Positions 54,627 through 64,000 of a stretch of 64,000 nucleotides of DNA are shown here, one piece after another. The notes under the pieces were generated by a model. That model ran no database searches. It worked only from the letters and a program-made list of their open reading frames with translations, and had not been told where the DNA came from. Source of the DNA: Rheinheimera pacifica (lineage in GTDB: Bacteria > Pseudomonadota > Gammaproteobacteria > Enterobacterales > Alteromonadaceae); contig NZ_FNXF01000003.1 of assembly GCF_900108485.1 (NCBI RefSeq), positions 1 to 64,000 on the forward strand. Direction: 5' to 3'. A program made the translations under genes and the position numbers. Every line of letters starts with the position of its first letter. The first letter of the stretch is position 1.

Positions 54627-56876
54627 GTGTTAGTAAAACTAAAAAAAATTATAAATATCAGCGCATTGTTCATTAGCTTCTTGCCCTTTGGCTTGCATGC
54701 AGCAGGCTGGACTAGCTTACAACCCTATGTGCTAAGCACCGTTCTGCTGTGCTCTTTTGGCGCCTTAATTCTGGCGCATGTCAGCATTTTAAAAATGCGC
54801 CGCTACCAGGCAAAACTCGAAAGCAGTGAAGAACGGCTGCGGCTATCGCTGTGGGGCAGCGGCGATGAACTTTGGGACTGGAATATCAGCAATGGCGAGC
54901 TGTACCGCTCCACTTCCTGGTTGCATCCGGTTGAACTGCAACCCAACAGCAGCGATGTGCCACCGAATAAGCAACAAATTCATCCGCAGGATATTGACCG
55001 CGTTTGCCAGCAATTACAGCTGCATCTGGAAGGTAAAACCAGCCACTTTGAAGCCACCTACCGGCTTAAAACTGCAGATCAGCAATGGACCTGGGTACTG
55101 GACCGCGGTAAAGCCGTTGAGTTTGGCAAAGATGGCAAGCCCAGCCGCATGACCGGCACACTGAAAAACATTCACCAGTTAAAACAAACTGAAGAGCAAC
55201 TGCAACTATTTGCCCGCTGCCTGCAAACTATTTCTGATGCGGTAGTAATTTGTGATACCGATTTTAACATTATTGAGGTCAACCCGGCCTTTAGTAAAAT
55301 TACCGGCAAGTCCCGCGAACTGATGCTAAACCGCCGCTTTGAACTGACAATGTATCCCAGCCGTTTTATGCATGATATCCGCCATACACTGCACCAGCAT
55401 GGCAGTTGGAGTGGTGAAATCCGCGAGCAACGCCTTAACGCAGAAGTGTACCAGGCCGAACTGACGTTCGATTTAATTAAAGATGAGCTGGGTTTGGTCA
55501 GCCAATATGTTGCCGTGTTTTCTGATATTACCGAACGAAAACTACGTGAAGCAGAGTTAAGCCGGCTGGCCAGCAGTGACACCCTGACCGGCCTGCCAAA
55601 CCGGGCGGTATTCTTGCAGAGGTTGGCGCAGCTGGTAAGCGAAAAAACCGAGCATGCGTTGTTGGTATTTGATTTAGATAATTTTAAAAAAATTAACGAC
55701 TCCCTCGGCCATGAACTTGGCGACAACCTGTTGTGTAAACTGGCGGATCGCTTAAGTAATTATAAGCGCTACCAGAATTGTCTGTACCGGCTGGGCGGCG
55801 ATGAGTTTGCCATGCTGCTGGATCACACTAACGATCTGCATTTTATTACCTCATTGGCAAAAGAGCTGCTGGCGCTGATCAACCAGCCGATATTGGTCAA
55901 TCAGCACGAGCTGGCCATCACCAGTAGTATTGGCATAGTGTTATTTCCGGATGATGGCAGCGATCCGCAGGCACTGCTGCGTAACGCCGATACGGCGATG
56001 TACCATGCTAAAAGCCAGGGCGCCAATCGCTACCTGTTTTTTAATGACTCGATGAACAAACTGGCGGTAAAGCGGCTGCAGGTAGAAAACCTTATTCGCC
56101 ATGGCCTGAAAGAAAGCTATTTTAGCGTTTATTATCAGCCCAAAATGGATATTGCCACTGGCCGCCTAACCGGTATGGAAGCGCTGGTGCGTTTTATTAC
56201 CCCAAAGGGCGGCTTAATCAGCCCGGCCAGTTTTATTCCGGTAGCGGAAGAAACCGGCCAGATTATAGAAATTGGTGAAGTGGTTTTGCGCCAGGCCTGC
56301 AAGGATGTAAAACGCTGGATCGATCAGGATTTATTTCAGGGCCGGGTTGCGGTTAACTTATCTTCACGCCAGTTTAGCCTGCCATTTTTGTGTGAACAGA
56401 TAGACGACATTCTGCAGGAAACTGAACTGCCCTCTTATCACCTGGAACTGGAAATTACTGAAGGCACGGTAATGCAGTCACCGCCGCAGGCGATTGACAC
56501 CATGAAAAAGCTACGCGCCCGCGGTATTCATCTGGCAATGGATGACTTTGGCACCGGCTATTCGTCACTGGCGTACTTAAAGCAATTTCCGCTCAATACG
56601 CTGAAGATAGACAAAGCCTTTGTCGACGACATGAACACCGCACGCGGCCGTAACATGGTAGACACCATAGTGACCATTGCGCATAACCTTAGCCTGACGG
56701 TAGTAGCTGAGGGCGTTGAACAAGCAGAACAGCTTGAGATGCTGCGTAAACTGCGCTGCGAAGTGATCCAGGGCTACTACTACAGTAAACCGTTGTCTGC
56801 TGATGACTTTGCTGACTTTTTACGCCAGCACAAAATACAGCACAATAAACCGGTTGCTGTACCAGTGCTTAGCTAA
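54627..56876 (+). CDS. Membrane PAS-PAS-GGDEF-EAL c-di-GMP protein
   Basis: A 749-residue protein: a hydrophobic N-terminal part (residues 10-60, signal or membrane anchors), two PAS domains (about 67-185 and 195-305), a GGDEF domain with an intact GGDEF (390-394) and a conserved EAL domain (EALVR 518-522, DDFGTG 639-644, EGVEQ). It could make and degrade c-di-GMP. The start is a GTG with a poor ribosome binding site, so expression may be low. Confidence 0.92.
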   Translation: MLVKLKKIINISALFISFLPFGLHAAGWTSLQPYVLSTVLLCSFGALILAHVSILKMRRYQAKLESSEERLRLSLWGSGDELWDWNISNGELYRSTSWLHPVELQPNSSDVPPNKQQIHPQDIDRVCQQLQLHLEGKTSHFEATYRLKTADQQWTWVLDRGKAVEFGKDGKPSRMTGTLKNIHQLKQTEEQLQLFARCLQTISDAVVICDTDFNIIEVNPAFSKITGKSRELMLNRRFELTMYPSRFMHDIRHTLHQHGSWSGEIREQRLNAEVYQAELTFDLIKDELGLVSQYVAVFSDITERKLREAELSRLASSDTLTGLPNRAVFLQRLAQLVSEKTEHALLVFDLDNFKKINDSLGHELGDNLLCKLADRLSNYKRYQNCLYRLGGDEFAMLLDHTNDLHFITSLAKELLALINQPILVNQHELAITSSIGIVLFPDDGSDPQALLRNADTAMYHAKSQGANRYLFFNDSMNKLAVKRLQVENLIRHGLKESYFSVYYQPKMDIATGRLTGMEALVRFITPKGGLISPASFIPVAEETGQIIEIGEVVLRQACKDVKRWIDQDLFQGRVAVNLSSRQFSLPFLCEQIDDILQETELPSYHLELEITEGTVMQSPPQAIDTMKKLRARGIHLAMDDFGTGYSSLAYLKQFPLNTLKIDKAFVDDMNTARGRNMVDTIVTIAHNLSLTVVAEGVEQAEQLEMLRKLRCEVIQGYYYSKPLSADDFADFLRQHKIQHNKPVAVPVLS

Positions 56877-56902
56877 ACTTATGCCCAAACCAAAGCTACA
56901 AA

Positions 56903-56926
56903 AAAGCCCCGGTAACGGGGCTTTAA
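56903..56926. terminator. Bidirectional terminator between the GGDEF-EAL gene and maoP
   Basis: AAAGCCCCG/CGGGGCTTT stem with a GTAA loop (56903-56924). It has a run of A before it and TTT after, so it can end both rightward and leftward transcripts. Confidence 0.85.
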
Positions 56927-56927
56927 G

Positions 56928-57275
56928 TTAGTCTGAGTCGGTCTCGACATAAGAAAAATCGTCACTGCCATCGGCAATACGCTTTTTACCGAACACAGTA
57001 TGAAACTTACGCTTTTCTGCCAGACGCTGTTTGTATTTCAGCCAGGTTTTTTCAAACGCTGTGGTGGCAGGTTCTTCACCTTTACACACCAATATAAAGC
57101 GTTTTTCCTCGTCATTCACTGGCGCACGGTTCCCCTGCTCCAGCTCCTGCATTGCCACCCCATGTTTCTCCAGCATGTTACCTTCTGCCAGAGTAAAGCG
57201 CCCGGACCGCGTAAATCCTCTTGGGAAATTACGGTCATCGAAAAAGCGACGGTTAGCGACAAAACTTTGCTGCAT
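56928..57275 (-). CDS. maoP: MaoP (YifE), DUF413 protein
   Basis: A 115-residue protein highly like E. coli MaoP/YifE: FVANRRFFDDRNFPRGFTRSGRFTLAEGNMLEKHGVAMQELEQGNRAPVNDEEKRFILVCKGE. In E. coli it helps organise the Ori macrodomain through the maoS site. The ATG at 57275 has AGGAAAA upstream; a GTG one codon earlier is less likely. It is divergent from hdfR, as in E. coli. Confidence 0.92.
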   Translation of the reverse strand: MQQSFVANRRFFDDRNFPRGFTRSGRFTLAEGNMLEKHGVAMQELEQGNRAPVNDEEKRFILVCKGEEPATTAFEKTWLKYKQRLAEKRKFHTVFGKKRIADGSDDFSYVETDSD

Positions 57276-57404
57276 CACTTTTTTCCTCTAATCTCGTTGA
57301 ATATCAAGCCAGCCTGTTTAAACTGTGCGGAGTATGGTTAACAAAATTCCTGTCGTAAAACAAATATTTTTTATCGACACCATAAAAAAACTAAAGGATT
57401 CAAT
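57276..57404. promoter_or_regulatory. Shared promoter region of maoP and hdfR
   Basis: A 129 bp AT-rich region between divergent genes. In E. coli the maoS site lies in the corresponding region, but I could not identify it here by sequence alone. Confidence 0.5.
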
Positions 57405-58265
57405 TTGGATACCGAACTGCTTAAAACCTTTATAGAAGTTCAGCGTACAAGGCATTTTGGTAAAGCCGCCGAAAATCTCTACCTGACCCAGTCTGCCGTT
57501 AGCTTCCGCATCCGTCAGTTGGAACAGCAACTTGGCGTTAACCTATTCAGCCGCTACCGTAATAATATTCAGCTTACCGCCGCCGGAGAGCGCCTGTTAC
57601 CGCATGCTGAGGCCATGCTAACGGCATTGCAACGAGCCCGCCAAGACGTTACGGTAAGCGCTGAGCAGGCCTTACAACTGTCTATCGCGGCTACTGCTAA
57701 TGTGTGGGATGCGTTTTTATTGCAAGGCTTTATCAACATCCAAAGAGCGCTGCCGGGTTTATCCTGGCGGGCCGAATCAATGGGCAAAGATCAGATTGCC
57801 CGGCAGATACTGGAGCGCCATCTCGATCTGGCTATTTTGTTTGATGCGCCCAAAGTAGACGAAATGCAAATAGATAAGCTCGGAGATATAAAGCTATTGC
57901 CGGTCACCACTTTTGCCAGCAACAACGCCGCAGAGGCCATGCAGCAGCAATATATTCTGGTAGATTGGGGTACCGCCTTTGATATTCAGCATGCGCGTTT
58001 CTTCCCTGATTTGCCGCCACCACAGTTACGTACCGGCAGTGCCCGTATTGCACTGGAACTGATGCAGCAAAGCGGAGGTTCGGCCTATTTACCCGATACC
58101 ATGGTAAAAAAACTGCTGGCAGATACCAGCTTACGCCTGATTGAAGATGCGCCGGTAATGACGCGGGAGTTGTTTGCCGTATCCTTGCCCAAAGCCGCCC
58201 AACGCAGCCAGATCAGCGATATTATTGCGCAGTTGCGTACCTTACTACACAGTACCGCTAAATAG
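57405..58265 (+). CDS. hdfR: LysR-type regulator HdfR
   Basis: A 286-residue LysR regulator. The DNA-binding region MDTELLKTFIEVQRTRHFGKAAENLYLTQSAVSFRIRQLEQQLGVNLFSRYRNNIQLTAAGERL is nearly the E. coli HdfR sequence. HdfR represses flhDC in E. coli. The start is a TTG with AAAGGA upstream. Confidence 0.92.
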   Translation: MDTELLKTFIEVQRTRHFGKAAENLYLTQSAVSFRIRQLEQQLGVNLFSRYRNNIQLTAAGERLLPHAEAMLTALQRARQDVTVSAEQALQLSIAATANVWDAFLLQGFINIQRALPGLSWRAESMGKDQIARQILERHLDLAILFDAPKVDEMQIDKLGDIKLLPVTTFASNNAAEAMQQQYILVDWGTAFDIQHARFFPDLPPPQLRTGSARIALELMQQSGGSAYLPDTMVKKLLADTSLRLIEDAPVMTRELFAVSLPKAAQRSQISDIIAQLRTLLHSTAK

Positions 58266-58278
58266 GCGCAATAAAGAT

Positions 58279-58476
58279 TCAGGGCCGGAATAACACCGTA
58301 TTGCGACCACGCGCTTTATTAAGCAGCAGGCGCTTGTGGCTGTTAAACAGGGGTAACAGCAGCGGGCCGGTAAATAAGGCCGCCAGCGCCCATTTAAACG
58401 CCTTCATGCCACTACGTAGCGCAGCAATATAAATACCAGCGGCGCTAAGCAGCCACACTACAGGTAATACTAACAC
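58279..58476 (-). CDS. Small hypothetical membrane protein
   Basis: A 65-residue protein with two hydrophobic segments (about 3-19 and 26-43) and a basic C-terminus (NSHKRLLLNKARGRN). It begins at a GTG preceded by GGGGGTTGAG. I do not recognise a family. It lies after the fadJ terminator on the same strand, and before the convergent hdfR. Confidence 0.55.
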   Translation of the reverse strand: MLVLPVVWLLSAAGIYIAALRSGMKAFKWALAALFTGPLLLPLFNSHKRLLLNKARGRNTVLFRP

Positions 58477-58495
58477 CTCAACCCCCTTAAAATGA

Positions 58496-58525
58496 CAACA
58501 GGCCGGTTATTATACCGGCCTGTTG
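58496..58525 (-). terminator. Terminator of the fadIJ operon
   Basis: A perfect 12 bp stem (CAACAGGCCGGT/ACCGGCCTGTTG) with a 6 nt loop, 20 bp after the fadJ stop, followed on the reverse strand by a short T-rich tail. Confidence 0.8.
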
Positions 58526-58544
58526 CTATTGCTGCTGTTAAGCT

Positions 58545-60677
58545 TTAGTTATAAAAACGCTGTTGCTGCTCGGCCATCGTTACCAATAACGGGGCTGGTG
58601 CAAAACGGCTGCCAAACCGGCTTTCCAGATTACGCAGCTGTGCCACCAGGTTAGCGGCGCCTAACTGATCGATATAACGGAATGGCCCACCCAAAAACGG
58701 CGGAAAGCCAATACCGAAGATGGCGCCGATATCACCGTCCCGCGCGCTGGCGATAATACCTTCATCCAGACAACGCACAGCCTCGTTCAGCATTTGTACT
58801 ACGCAGCGGTTGCTGATTTCATCGCTGTTAAGCCTCGCGGCTGGCGTAACGCCCAGTACGCTATACACACTTTCATCCACCCGCTTTTTACCTTTTTTGC
58901 CATTTTTGCCGTACAGGTAAAAGCCTTTTTCGGTTTTCTTACCTTTGCGGCCATCGGCCAGCAGCTTGTCAAAGGCGGCAGGTGCAGCAAAACGCTCGCC
59001 CAGCTCAGTGGTTAAAATAGGCGAAATTTTGGCACCAACATCAATGCCCACTTCGTCGAGCAGGGTTACCGGACCAACCGGAAAACCAAATTTCACTAAG
59101 GCTTTATCTATTTTCTCTACCGGCTCACCTTCAAGCAGGATATTGGCCGCTTCGTTCATATACAGCGCCAGAATACGGTTAACGTAAAAACCTGCGCCAT
59201 CTTTTACCACTATTGGTGTTTTGCCTTGTTTGCGGGCAAACGCCACTGTAGTGGCGATGGTTTGCGCCGATGTAGTCTCGTGCGCTATCACTTCAACCAA
59301 CGGCATTTTATCTACCGGTGAAAAATAGTGCAGGCCGATCACATTTTCTGGCCGGGCCGCTTTGGCCGCAATCTGACCTATTGGCAATGAGCTGGTATTG
59401 CTGGCAAAAATGGTGTGTTCACTGCAATGTTGTTCAATATCGGCCACCATTTGCTGTTTTAAGGCTAAATCTTCAAATACCGCTTCTACCACGATATCGG
59501 CATCATGAAAACCGCTGTAGTCTGTAGTACCGGTGATTAACAGCAGTTGCTTTTGCATTTCAGCTTTGCTGATAAAACGACGTTTGAATTTTTTCTCCAG
59601 CAACGAGTAACTGTATTTCAGCGCATTGCTGATCCCCTGCTCGTTAATGTCTTTAATGCGCACCGGTATACCGGCTTTGGTGGCAGTAACATTGGCAATA
59701 CCCCCGCCCATTAAGCCACCACCGAGCACGGCAGCTTTACGCACTTTATTGGGCTTAGTATCACCGGCGCCGCTTTCTTTTTTCATCTGGGTGGTAGCAA
59801 AAAACAAGCTACGCAGTGCAGCCGATTCTTTGGTCATACACAGCTCACCAAAAGCTTTGGCCTCTGCGGCTAACCCGGCCTGCATACCACTATCAACACC
59901 GGTTTTTATTACATCAAGGATTTTCAGCGGTGCCGGATAATTACCCTGGGTTTTCTGCAATGTTTGCTTGCGTGCCTGGCTAAATAAGATATTGCGGCCA
60001 AAGGGGGTACGCTCCAGTACTTTGCCAACCAGGTTTAATTTTGGCTGCTCGCGTTCTAGCTTACCTTTAAGCGCGCGCTTCACGGCAGCGTCTAACAGAA
60101 TACTGTTTGCCACCACTTCATCCACCAGCCCGGCTTTTTTTGCCTGCGCTGCACGCAGTTGCTTGCCGGTTAATATCATATCCAGTGCTTTTTGCAGGCC
60201 AACTAAACGCGGCAGGCGCTGCGTACCACCGCTGCCGGGTAATAACCCCAACTGCACTTCCGGCAGGCCCAGCACGGTTTTATTATCATTACTGGCAACT
60301 CTGGCATGGCACGCCATTGCCAGCTCTAAACCACCACCCAGGCAAGGGCCGTGAATAGCCGCCACTAACGGAATAGGCAACTGCTCAAGCTGATCAAACA
60401 TTTGCTGGCCCATGCGGCCGATGGCTTGTGCTTCTTCGGCAGTTTTACAGCCGTCCAGCATCGAAATATCCGCCCCGGCAATAAAGGAGTCGGGCTTGCC
60501 ACTGATAAATACCAGGCCTTTTAATTGACTGTTGGCCTTAATGTCAGCCAGCAAGCTGCTGATCTCGTCTGCAAATTCCGCTTTTAATACATTCATCGAC
60601 TCACCGGCGATATCCATCGTAATAACGCCAATCTGATCATCGCGAATTTGCAGGCTAAAACTATTGGTTGTTGTCAT
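58545..60677 (-). CDS. fadJ: FadJ, fatty acid oxidation complex alpha subunit
   Basis: A 710-residue bifunctional enzyme (E. coli FadJ 714). The N-terminal enoyl-CoA hydratase half carries [17 protein letters not shown] and [24 protein letters not shown]. The 3-hydroxyacyl-CoA dehydrogenase half carries [18 protein letters not shown] (NAD), [12 protein letters not shown] and [17 protein letters not shown]. The ATG at 60677 overlaps the fadI stop by one base (TAATG), which shows tight coupling and rules out the longer frame. Confidence 0.95.
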   Translation of the reverse strand: MTTTNSFSLQIRDDQIGVITMDIAGESMNVLKAEFADEISSLLADIKANSQLKGLVFISGKPDSFIAGADISMLDGCKTAEEAQAIGRMGQQMFDQLEQLPIPLVAAIHGPCLGGGLELAMACHARVASNDNKTVLGLPEVQLGLLPGSGGTQRLPRLVGLQKALDMILTGKQLRAAQAKKAGLVDEVVANSILLDAAVKRALKGKLEREQPKLNLVGKVLERTPFGRNILFSQARKQTLQKTQGNYPAPLKILDVIKTGVDSGMQAGLAAEAKAFGELCMTKESAALRSLFFATTQMKKESGAGDTKPNKVRKAAVLGGGLMGGGIANVTATKAGIPVRIKDINEQGISNALKYSYSLLEKKFKRRFISKAEMQKQLLLITGTTDYSGFHDADIVVEAVFEDLALKQQMVADIEQHCSEHTIFASNTSSLPIGQIAAKAARPENVIGLHYFSPVDKMPLVEVIAHETTSAQTIATTVAFARKQGKTPIVVKDGAGFYVNRILALYMNEAANILLEGEPVEKIDKALVKFGFPVGPVTLLDEVGIDVGAKISPILTTELGERFAAPAAFDKLLADGRKGKKTEKGFYLYGKNGKKGKKRVDESVYSVLGVTPAARLNSDEISNRCVVQMLNEAVRCLDEGIIASARDGDIGAIFGIGFPPFLGGPFRYIDQLGAANLVAQLRNLESRFGSRFAPAPLLVTMAEQQQRFYN

Positions 60678-61987
60678 TATTCTGTCTCCACTATCATCGC
60701 CGCGCCTAAACCACCGGCTGCGCACGCCGTGGTTAAGCCAATACCGCCACCACGGCGTTTTAATTCATTCAGAGTTTGCACGATTAAGCGGGTACCGGTT
60801 GCCGCAAATGGATGGCCATAAGCCAGTGAGCCGCCCTGAACATTAAATTTAGTCATATCAATGTCACCGATAGCAGTTGAACGCCCCAGCTTTTCTTCAG
60901 CAAATTTTTTGCTGGCAAACATTTTCACATTAGCCAGCGTTTGCGCTGCGAAGGCTTCATGCATTTCAATCAGGGTTAAATCATTTAAAGACATGCCTGC
61001 ACGGTCCAGTGCAATCGGTGTGGCATAAGATGGCCCCATCAGCATGTCGTCATATACATCTATCGCTGCAAAAGCATAACTGCGGATATAACCGAGCGGC
61101 GTATACCCCAGCGCTTTGGCGCGGCTTTCTGTCATCATTAATACCACAGATGCACCGTCGGTCAGCGGCGTGCTGGTGGCTGCGGTCACGGTGCCATGCA
61201 CCCGGTCAAATACCGGTTTTAATTTGCTGTAGGACTCCAGCTTAGAATCCTGACGGATATTGTTATCAATATCTAAAAAGCGCGAATAGGGCTCCACATG
61301 TGCAGTCATTACTTCATCTTTCATCACACCGCTTTGCCAGGCCTGGGTCGCTAAACTGTGCGAGCGGTGTGCCAGCGCATCCTGATCGGCCCGGCTGATA
61401 TTATGGGTTTTTGCCATTTGCTCGGCGGTATCGCCCATCGATAAACCAGTGCTGTACTCGGCTACAGCCGGCGGCACCGGTAGTAAATCTTTTAAGCCCA
61501 GACGGCGGAAAATAGCCAGCTTCTGGCCGAAGGTACGTGCTTTGTTTAAATCGACCAGCGCCCGGGCCAGCTTTTTGCTAACCCCAATCGGCAGCACTGA
61601 GCTGGAATCGGCCCCGCCCGCTAAACCAATTTGGGTAATACCGGCCATCATCGATTCAGCCACACTGACCACAGACTGGAAACTGGTGGCACAGGCCCGC
61701 GTAACACTAAATGCATCGGTATGCACATTCATGCCGGTACCCAGTACAATTTCGCGGGCAATATTGGGAGCTTCAGGCATTTGTACTACCTGACCATACA
61801 CCACCTGCTCAATTAATTTTACATCCAGCTCGCTTCTGATCAGTAGCTCGTTTACCACCAGTTTGCCCAAATCCAGTGCAGAAACACCATGAAATTCAGT
61901 CGCCTGTTTGGCAAACGGTGTACGCAGGCCGCTGACGATGGCGATTCGGTCGCCCTGGCGGGTGGTAAGTTTAATTGGCGAGCTCAT
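60677..61987 (-). CDS. fadI: FadI, 3-ketoacyl-CoA thiolase
   Basis: A 436-residue thiolase, identical in length to E. coli FadI. The catalytic Cys99 lies in [13 protein letters not shown], the general-base region is [17 protein letters not shown], and the second Cys lies in [17 protein letters not shown]. It cleaves 3-ketoacyl-CoA in beta-oxidation. GAGGA precedes the ATG. FadR- and PsrA-like sites lie within 100 bp upstream. Confidence 0.95.
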   Translation of the reverse strand: MSSPIKLTTRQGDRIAIVSGLRTPFAKQATEFHGVSALDLGKLVVNELLIRSELDVKLIEQVVYGQVVQMPEAPNIAREIVLGTGMNVHTDAFSVTRACATSFQSVVSVAESMMAGITQIGLAGGADSSSVLPIGVSKKLARALVDLNKARTFGQKLAIFRRLGLKDLLPVPPAVAEYSTGLSMGDTAEQMAKTHNISRADQDALAHRSHSLATQAWQSGVMKDEVMTAHVEPYSRFLDIDNNIRQDSKLESYSKLKPVFDRVHGTVTAATSTPLTDGASVVLMMTESRAKALGYTPLGYIRSYAFAAIDVYDDMLMGPSYATPIALDRAGMSLNDLTLIEMHEAFAAQTLANVKMFASKKFAEEKLGRSTAIGDIDMTKFNVQGGSLAYGHPFAATGTRLIVQTLNELKRRGGGIGLTTACAAGGLGAAMIVETE

Positions 61988-62010
61988 AATGTTCCTCTTG
62001 TTATCAATAT

Positions 62011-62027
62011 TACAGGTCTGACCTGTA
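62011..62027. promoter_or_regulatory. FadR-type operator upstream of fadI
   Basis: TACAGGTCTGACCTGTA is a perfect 17-bp palindrome with the GGTCNGACC core of FadR sites. It lies 23 bp before the fadI start. Confidence 0.75.
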
Positions 62028-62062
62028 TTGTTGCGATCGATTGTAACGACAGTCGCTGAAAA

Positions 62063-62080
62063 TTAAAACACTTGTTTTAA
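62063..62080. promoter_or_regulatory. PsrA-like palindrome in the fadI/moxR divergent promoter
   Basis: TTAAAACACTTGTTTTAA: perfect 7-bp arms with a 4-bp spacer, of the AAAC-N4-GTTT type known for the fatty-acid regulator PsrA. No psrA gene is in this window. Confidence 0.5.
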
Positions 62081-62186
62081 TGCAAACGGAACCATATTTA
62101 GGTTATAACGTCTTAGCCTAGCCCGTTTTTTCGGCCAATGGCGATAAAACAACCAATAAATCCAATTAATTAAGACAGATAACATT

Positions 62187-63140
62187 ATGGTAAATGCGTT
62201 TTGTGGCTTAAAAGCCTATCTGGACAGCCAGGTACTGGGTCAATCTGAACTTACTGAGGGAATATTGCTGGCGTTGCTGGCTAATGGTCATTTACTGGTA
62301 GAAGGCCCACCGGGCCTGGCCAAAACCCGCGCCGTTAATGCGCTGGCGCATGGCGTTGAAGGCCAGTTTCACCGCATTCAGTTTACACCGGATTTATTAC
62401 CGGCCGATTTAACCGGCACCGACATTTACCGCCCAGAAACCGGCCAGTTTGAATTTCAAAGCGGCCCGCTGTTTCATCATATTATTCTGGCTGACGAAAT
62501 AAACCGTGCCCCGGCCAAGGTGCAATCTGCACTGCTTGAAGCTATGGCTGAAAAACAGGTTACCGTTGGCCGCAAAACTTACCCGTTGCCAGAGCTGTTT
62601 CTGGTTATGGCGACACAAAACCCACTGGAGCAGGAAGGCACCTACCCCCTGCCTGAAGCCCAGCTCGACCGCTTTTTGCTGCACTTAAAAGTCGATTACC
62701 CGGATGCCGCTACTGAACTGGCGATACTGAAATTAACTCGCGGCGAAGCACTATCTGGCACACAGGCGGCGGTGTCGCCGATTAGTCAGGCCGATATCTT
62801 TGCTGCGCGTAAAGCCATTTTGCAACTGCATATGGCTGAAAGCCTGGAACATTATATAGTGCAGCTGATAATGGCAACGCGTAATGCTAAAGCATACAGC
62901 GATAAACTGGCCAGTTGGATTGGCTATGGCGCCAGCCCGCGTGCCACTATTGCCGTAGAGCGCTGTGCCCGGGCCAAAGCCTGGCTGGCGGGCCGTGATT
63001 TTGTCACACCCGATGATATTCAGGCAGTATTTCACAACGCCCTGCGCCACCGTTTAATTCTGACCTATGCAGCAGAAGCGGAAGGCATCACTACTGATGA
63101 TGTACTGAGCGAAATTCTGCGTCTGGTACCATCTGCCTGA
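62187..63140 (+). CDS. MoxR family AAA+ ATPase
   Basis: A 317-residue MoxR proper: Walker A EGPPGLAKT (40-47), Walker B IILADEINRAPAKVQSALLEAMAE (about 98-121), MATQNPLEQEGTYPLPEAQLDRF sensor region, then a lid domain ending SPRATIAVERCARAKAWLAGRDFVTPDDIQAV. It is two bases upstream of a DUF58 gene, the usual MoxR-DUF58-VWA (aerotolerance-type) operon order. It differs from the CoxE-linked ATPase at 8746. Confidence 0.92.
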   Translation: MVNAFCGLKAYLDSQVLGQSELTEGILLALLANGHLLVEGPPGLAKTRAVNALAHGVEGQFHRIQFTPDLLPADLTGTDIYRPETGQFEFQSGPLFHHIILADEINRAPAKVQSALLEAMAEKQVTVGRKTYPLPELFLVMATQNPLEQEGTYPLPEAQLDRFLLHLKVDYPDAATELAILKLTRGEALSGTQAAVSPISQADIFAARKAILQLHMAESLEHYIVQLIMATRNAKAYSDKLASWIGYGASPRATIAVERCARAKAWLAGRDFVTPDDIQAVFHNALRHRLILTYAAEAEGITTDDVLSEILRLVPSA

Positions 63141-63141
63141 T

Positions 63142-64000
63142 ATGAGCGTTCAGTTGTCTGCCCAGCAATGGCTGGCACAAAACGGCACTAACGGCACGGC
63201 GCCTGGCCTGACAGAACTGCTGTGGTATCAGCGTTATACCAAAGTGCTTAATTTAACCCCCGGTATGGCAATTCAAAGCAAACTGGCAGGTACTTATCTG
63301 GCCAAAAGCAAAGGCCGTGGCATGGAGTTTGATGAAGTACGGCATTACCAGAGCGGTGATGATGTGCGCACCATTGACTGGCGTGTTACTGCCCGCACCG
63401 GCAAAGTACATACTAAGCTGTTTCGCGAAGAAAAAGAGCGGCCGGTATTTATTCTGACCGATCTTGGTAATAGCATGCGCTTTGGCTCCAGCTTACTGTT
63501 TAAGTCGGTACAGGCTGCCCACTTAGCCGCGCTGATTGCCTGGCATGTTAAACAACGAGGCGACAAACTCGGCGGCCTGGTATTTAGCCAGCAGCAACAC
63601 TTTGAGCTGAAACCGCATAGCCGCAGCCATGGTGTACTGCGTTACTTTCATGCGTTAACAGAAGTACATCAAACCAGCAGTGGTAACCGCGGCCTGAGTT
63701 TAAACGAAGCGCTCAGCCAGTTGCGCCGTCTGGTTCGCCCCGGCAGCCTGGTGTATGTATTGTCGGACTTTAATGATTTTAATGATGATGGCCTGCGCCA
63801 TATTCGCGCCATTCGCCAGCACAACGAAGTAACCTGCTGCCCTATCAGCGATCCGCTGGATTTAATGCTACCGGTAAACAGCCATGGCATTGCCGCGGTA
63901 AGTGACGGCACTGACACCGGCTATATTGAACTTGGCAGTAGCACACTAAAACAACGCTATGCCAGCCAGCAGCAAAATGCCCGGCAGCTATTGCAGCAGC
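63142..64000 (+). CDS. DUF58 domain protein, partial (runs off the window)
   Basis: At least 286 residues without a stop before the window edge. The typical DUF58 core is KGRGMEFDEVRHYQSGDDVRTIDWRVTART (about 57-86). It is followed by a VWA-like fold starting at PVFILTDLGNSMRFG, in which a DxGxSxR-like motif stands where MIDAS would be. ATG at 63142 follows the moxR stop by one base. Further operon members (VWA, TPR proteins) are expected downstream. Confidence 0.9.
   Translation, partial: MSVQLSAQQWLAQNGTNGTAPGLTELLWYQRYTKVLNLTPGMAIQSKLAGTYLAKSKGRGMEFDEVRHYQSGDDVRTIDWRVTARTGKVHTKLFREEKERPVFILTDLGNSMRFGSSLLFKSVQAAHLAALIAWHVKQRGDKLGGLVFSQQQHFELKPHSRSHGVLRYFHALTEVHQTSSGNRGLSLNEALSQLRRLVRPGSLVYVLSDFNDFNDDGLRHIRAIRQHNEVTCCPISDPLDLMLPVNSHGIAAVSDGTDTGYIELGSSTLKQRYASQQQNARQLLQQ

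Noticed and set aside
60678-60725. Longer fadJ start
   Set aside because: The frame overlaps fadI coding sequence, and the shared TAATG junction is typical for this operon.

Overview
The window looks like chromosome from a gammaproteobacterium of the Alteromonadales/Chromatiaceae type, most like Rheinheimera or Arsukibacterium. This is inference from protein character, roughly 50% GC and gene order. Markers include the sixA-smrB-prmB-aroC...yfcL order, a divergent maoP(yifE)-hdfR pair, fadIJ, FadR, an ECF11-type sigma factor with ChrR, rhombosortase, and many S9/M16 peptidases. I saw no rRNA, tRNA, CRISPR array or prophage.

Layout. 0-3.3 kb is a decayed accessory patch: the 3' end of an IS256-family element that cuts off the C-terminus of a GNAT gene, a second GNAT, a VOC protein, a truncated alpha/beta hydrolase and a methyltransferase. 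3.3-9.6 kb holds a DUF3592 membrane protein, a CHAP amidase, an EAL-HDOD protein, a BASS transporter and a MoxR/VWA pair. 9.7-21.3 kb holds cysK, a lipoprotein, enoyl-CoA hydratase and ggt, rhombosortase, lactate permease, two divergent RluA-family pseudouridine synthases, an S9 peptidase and azoR. 21.4-28.2 kb holds an ECF sigma/ChrR pair, a three-domain cysteine desulfurase / persulfide-dioxygenase-like / rhodanese fusion, fadR, dsbB, and an ArsR regulator with an Old Yellow Enzyme. Two small orphan genes and a GNAT follow.

29.7-43.8 kb is a potassium island. It contains a TrkA/TrkH pair, a divergent TrkH with a KdpD-like short kinase and an OmpR-type regulator, and a complete kdpFABC operon carrying a TorF-like porin and kdpDE. 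Eleven-bp direct repeats resembling the E. coli KdpE box (TTTATA-N5-TTTATA type) lie in the shared trk promoter, and a related pair lies upstream of kdpF, so the systems may form one regulon.

44-57 kb holds an ApbE lipoprotein, FklB, YfcL with an ATP-NAD kinase-like protein, an MFS transporter, aroC, prmB, smrB, sixA, an M16 peptidase, a GGDEF-EAL protein, maoP and hdfR. 58-64 kb holds the fadI-fadJ operon, with a perfect FadR-like palindrome and a PsrA-like palindrome in its promoter, divergent from a MoxR-DUF58 operon that runs off the window.

The most interesting items are the triple sulfur-enzyme fusion, the potassium island with its shared putative operators, the porin inside the kdp operon, and several families of intergenic hairpin repeats.
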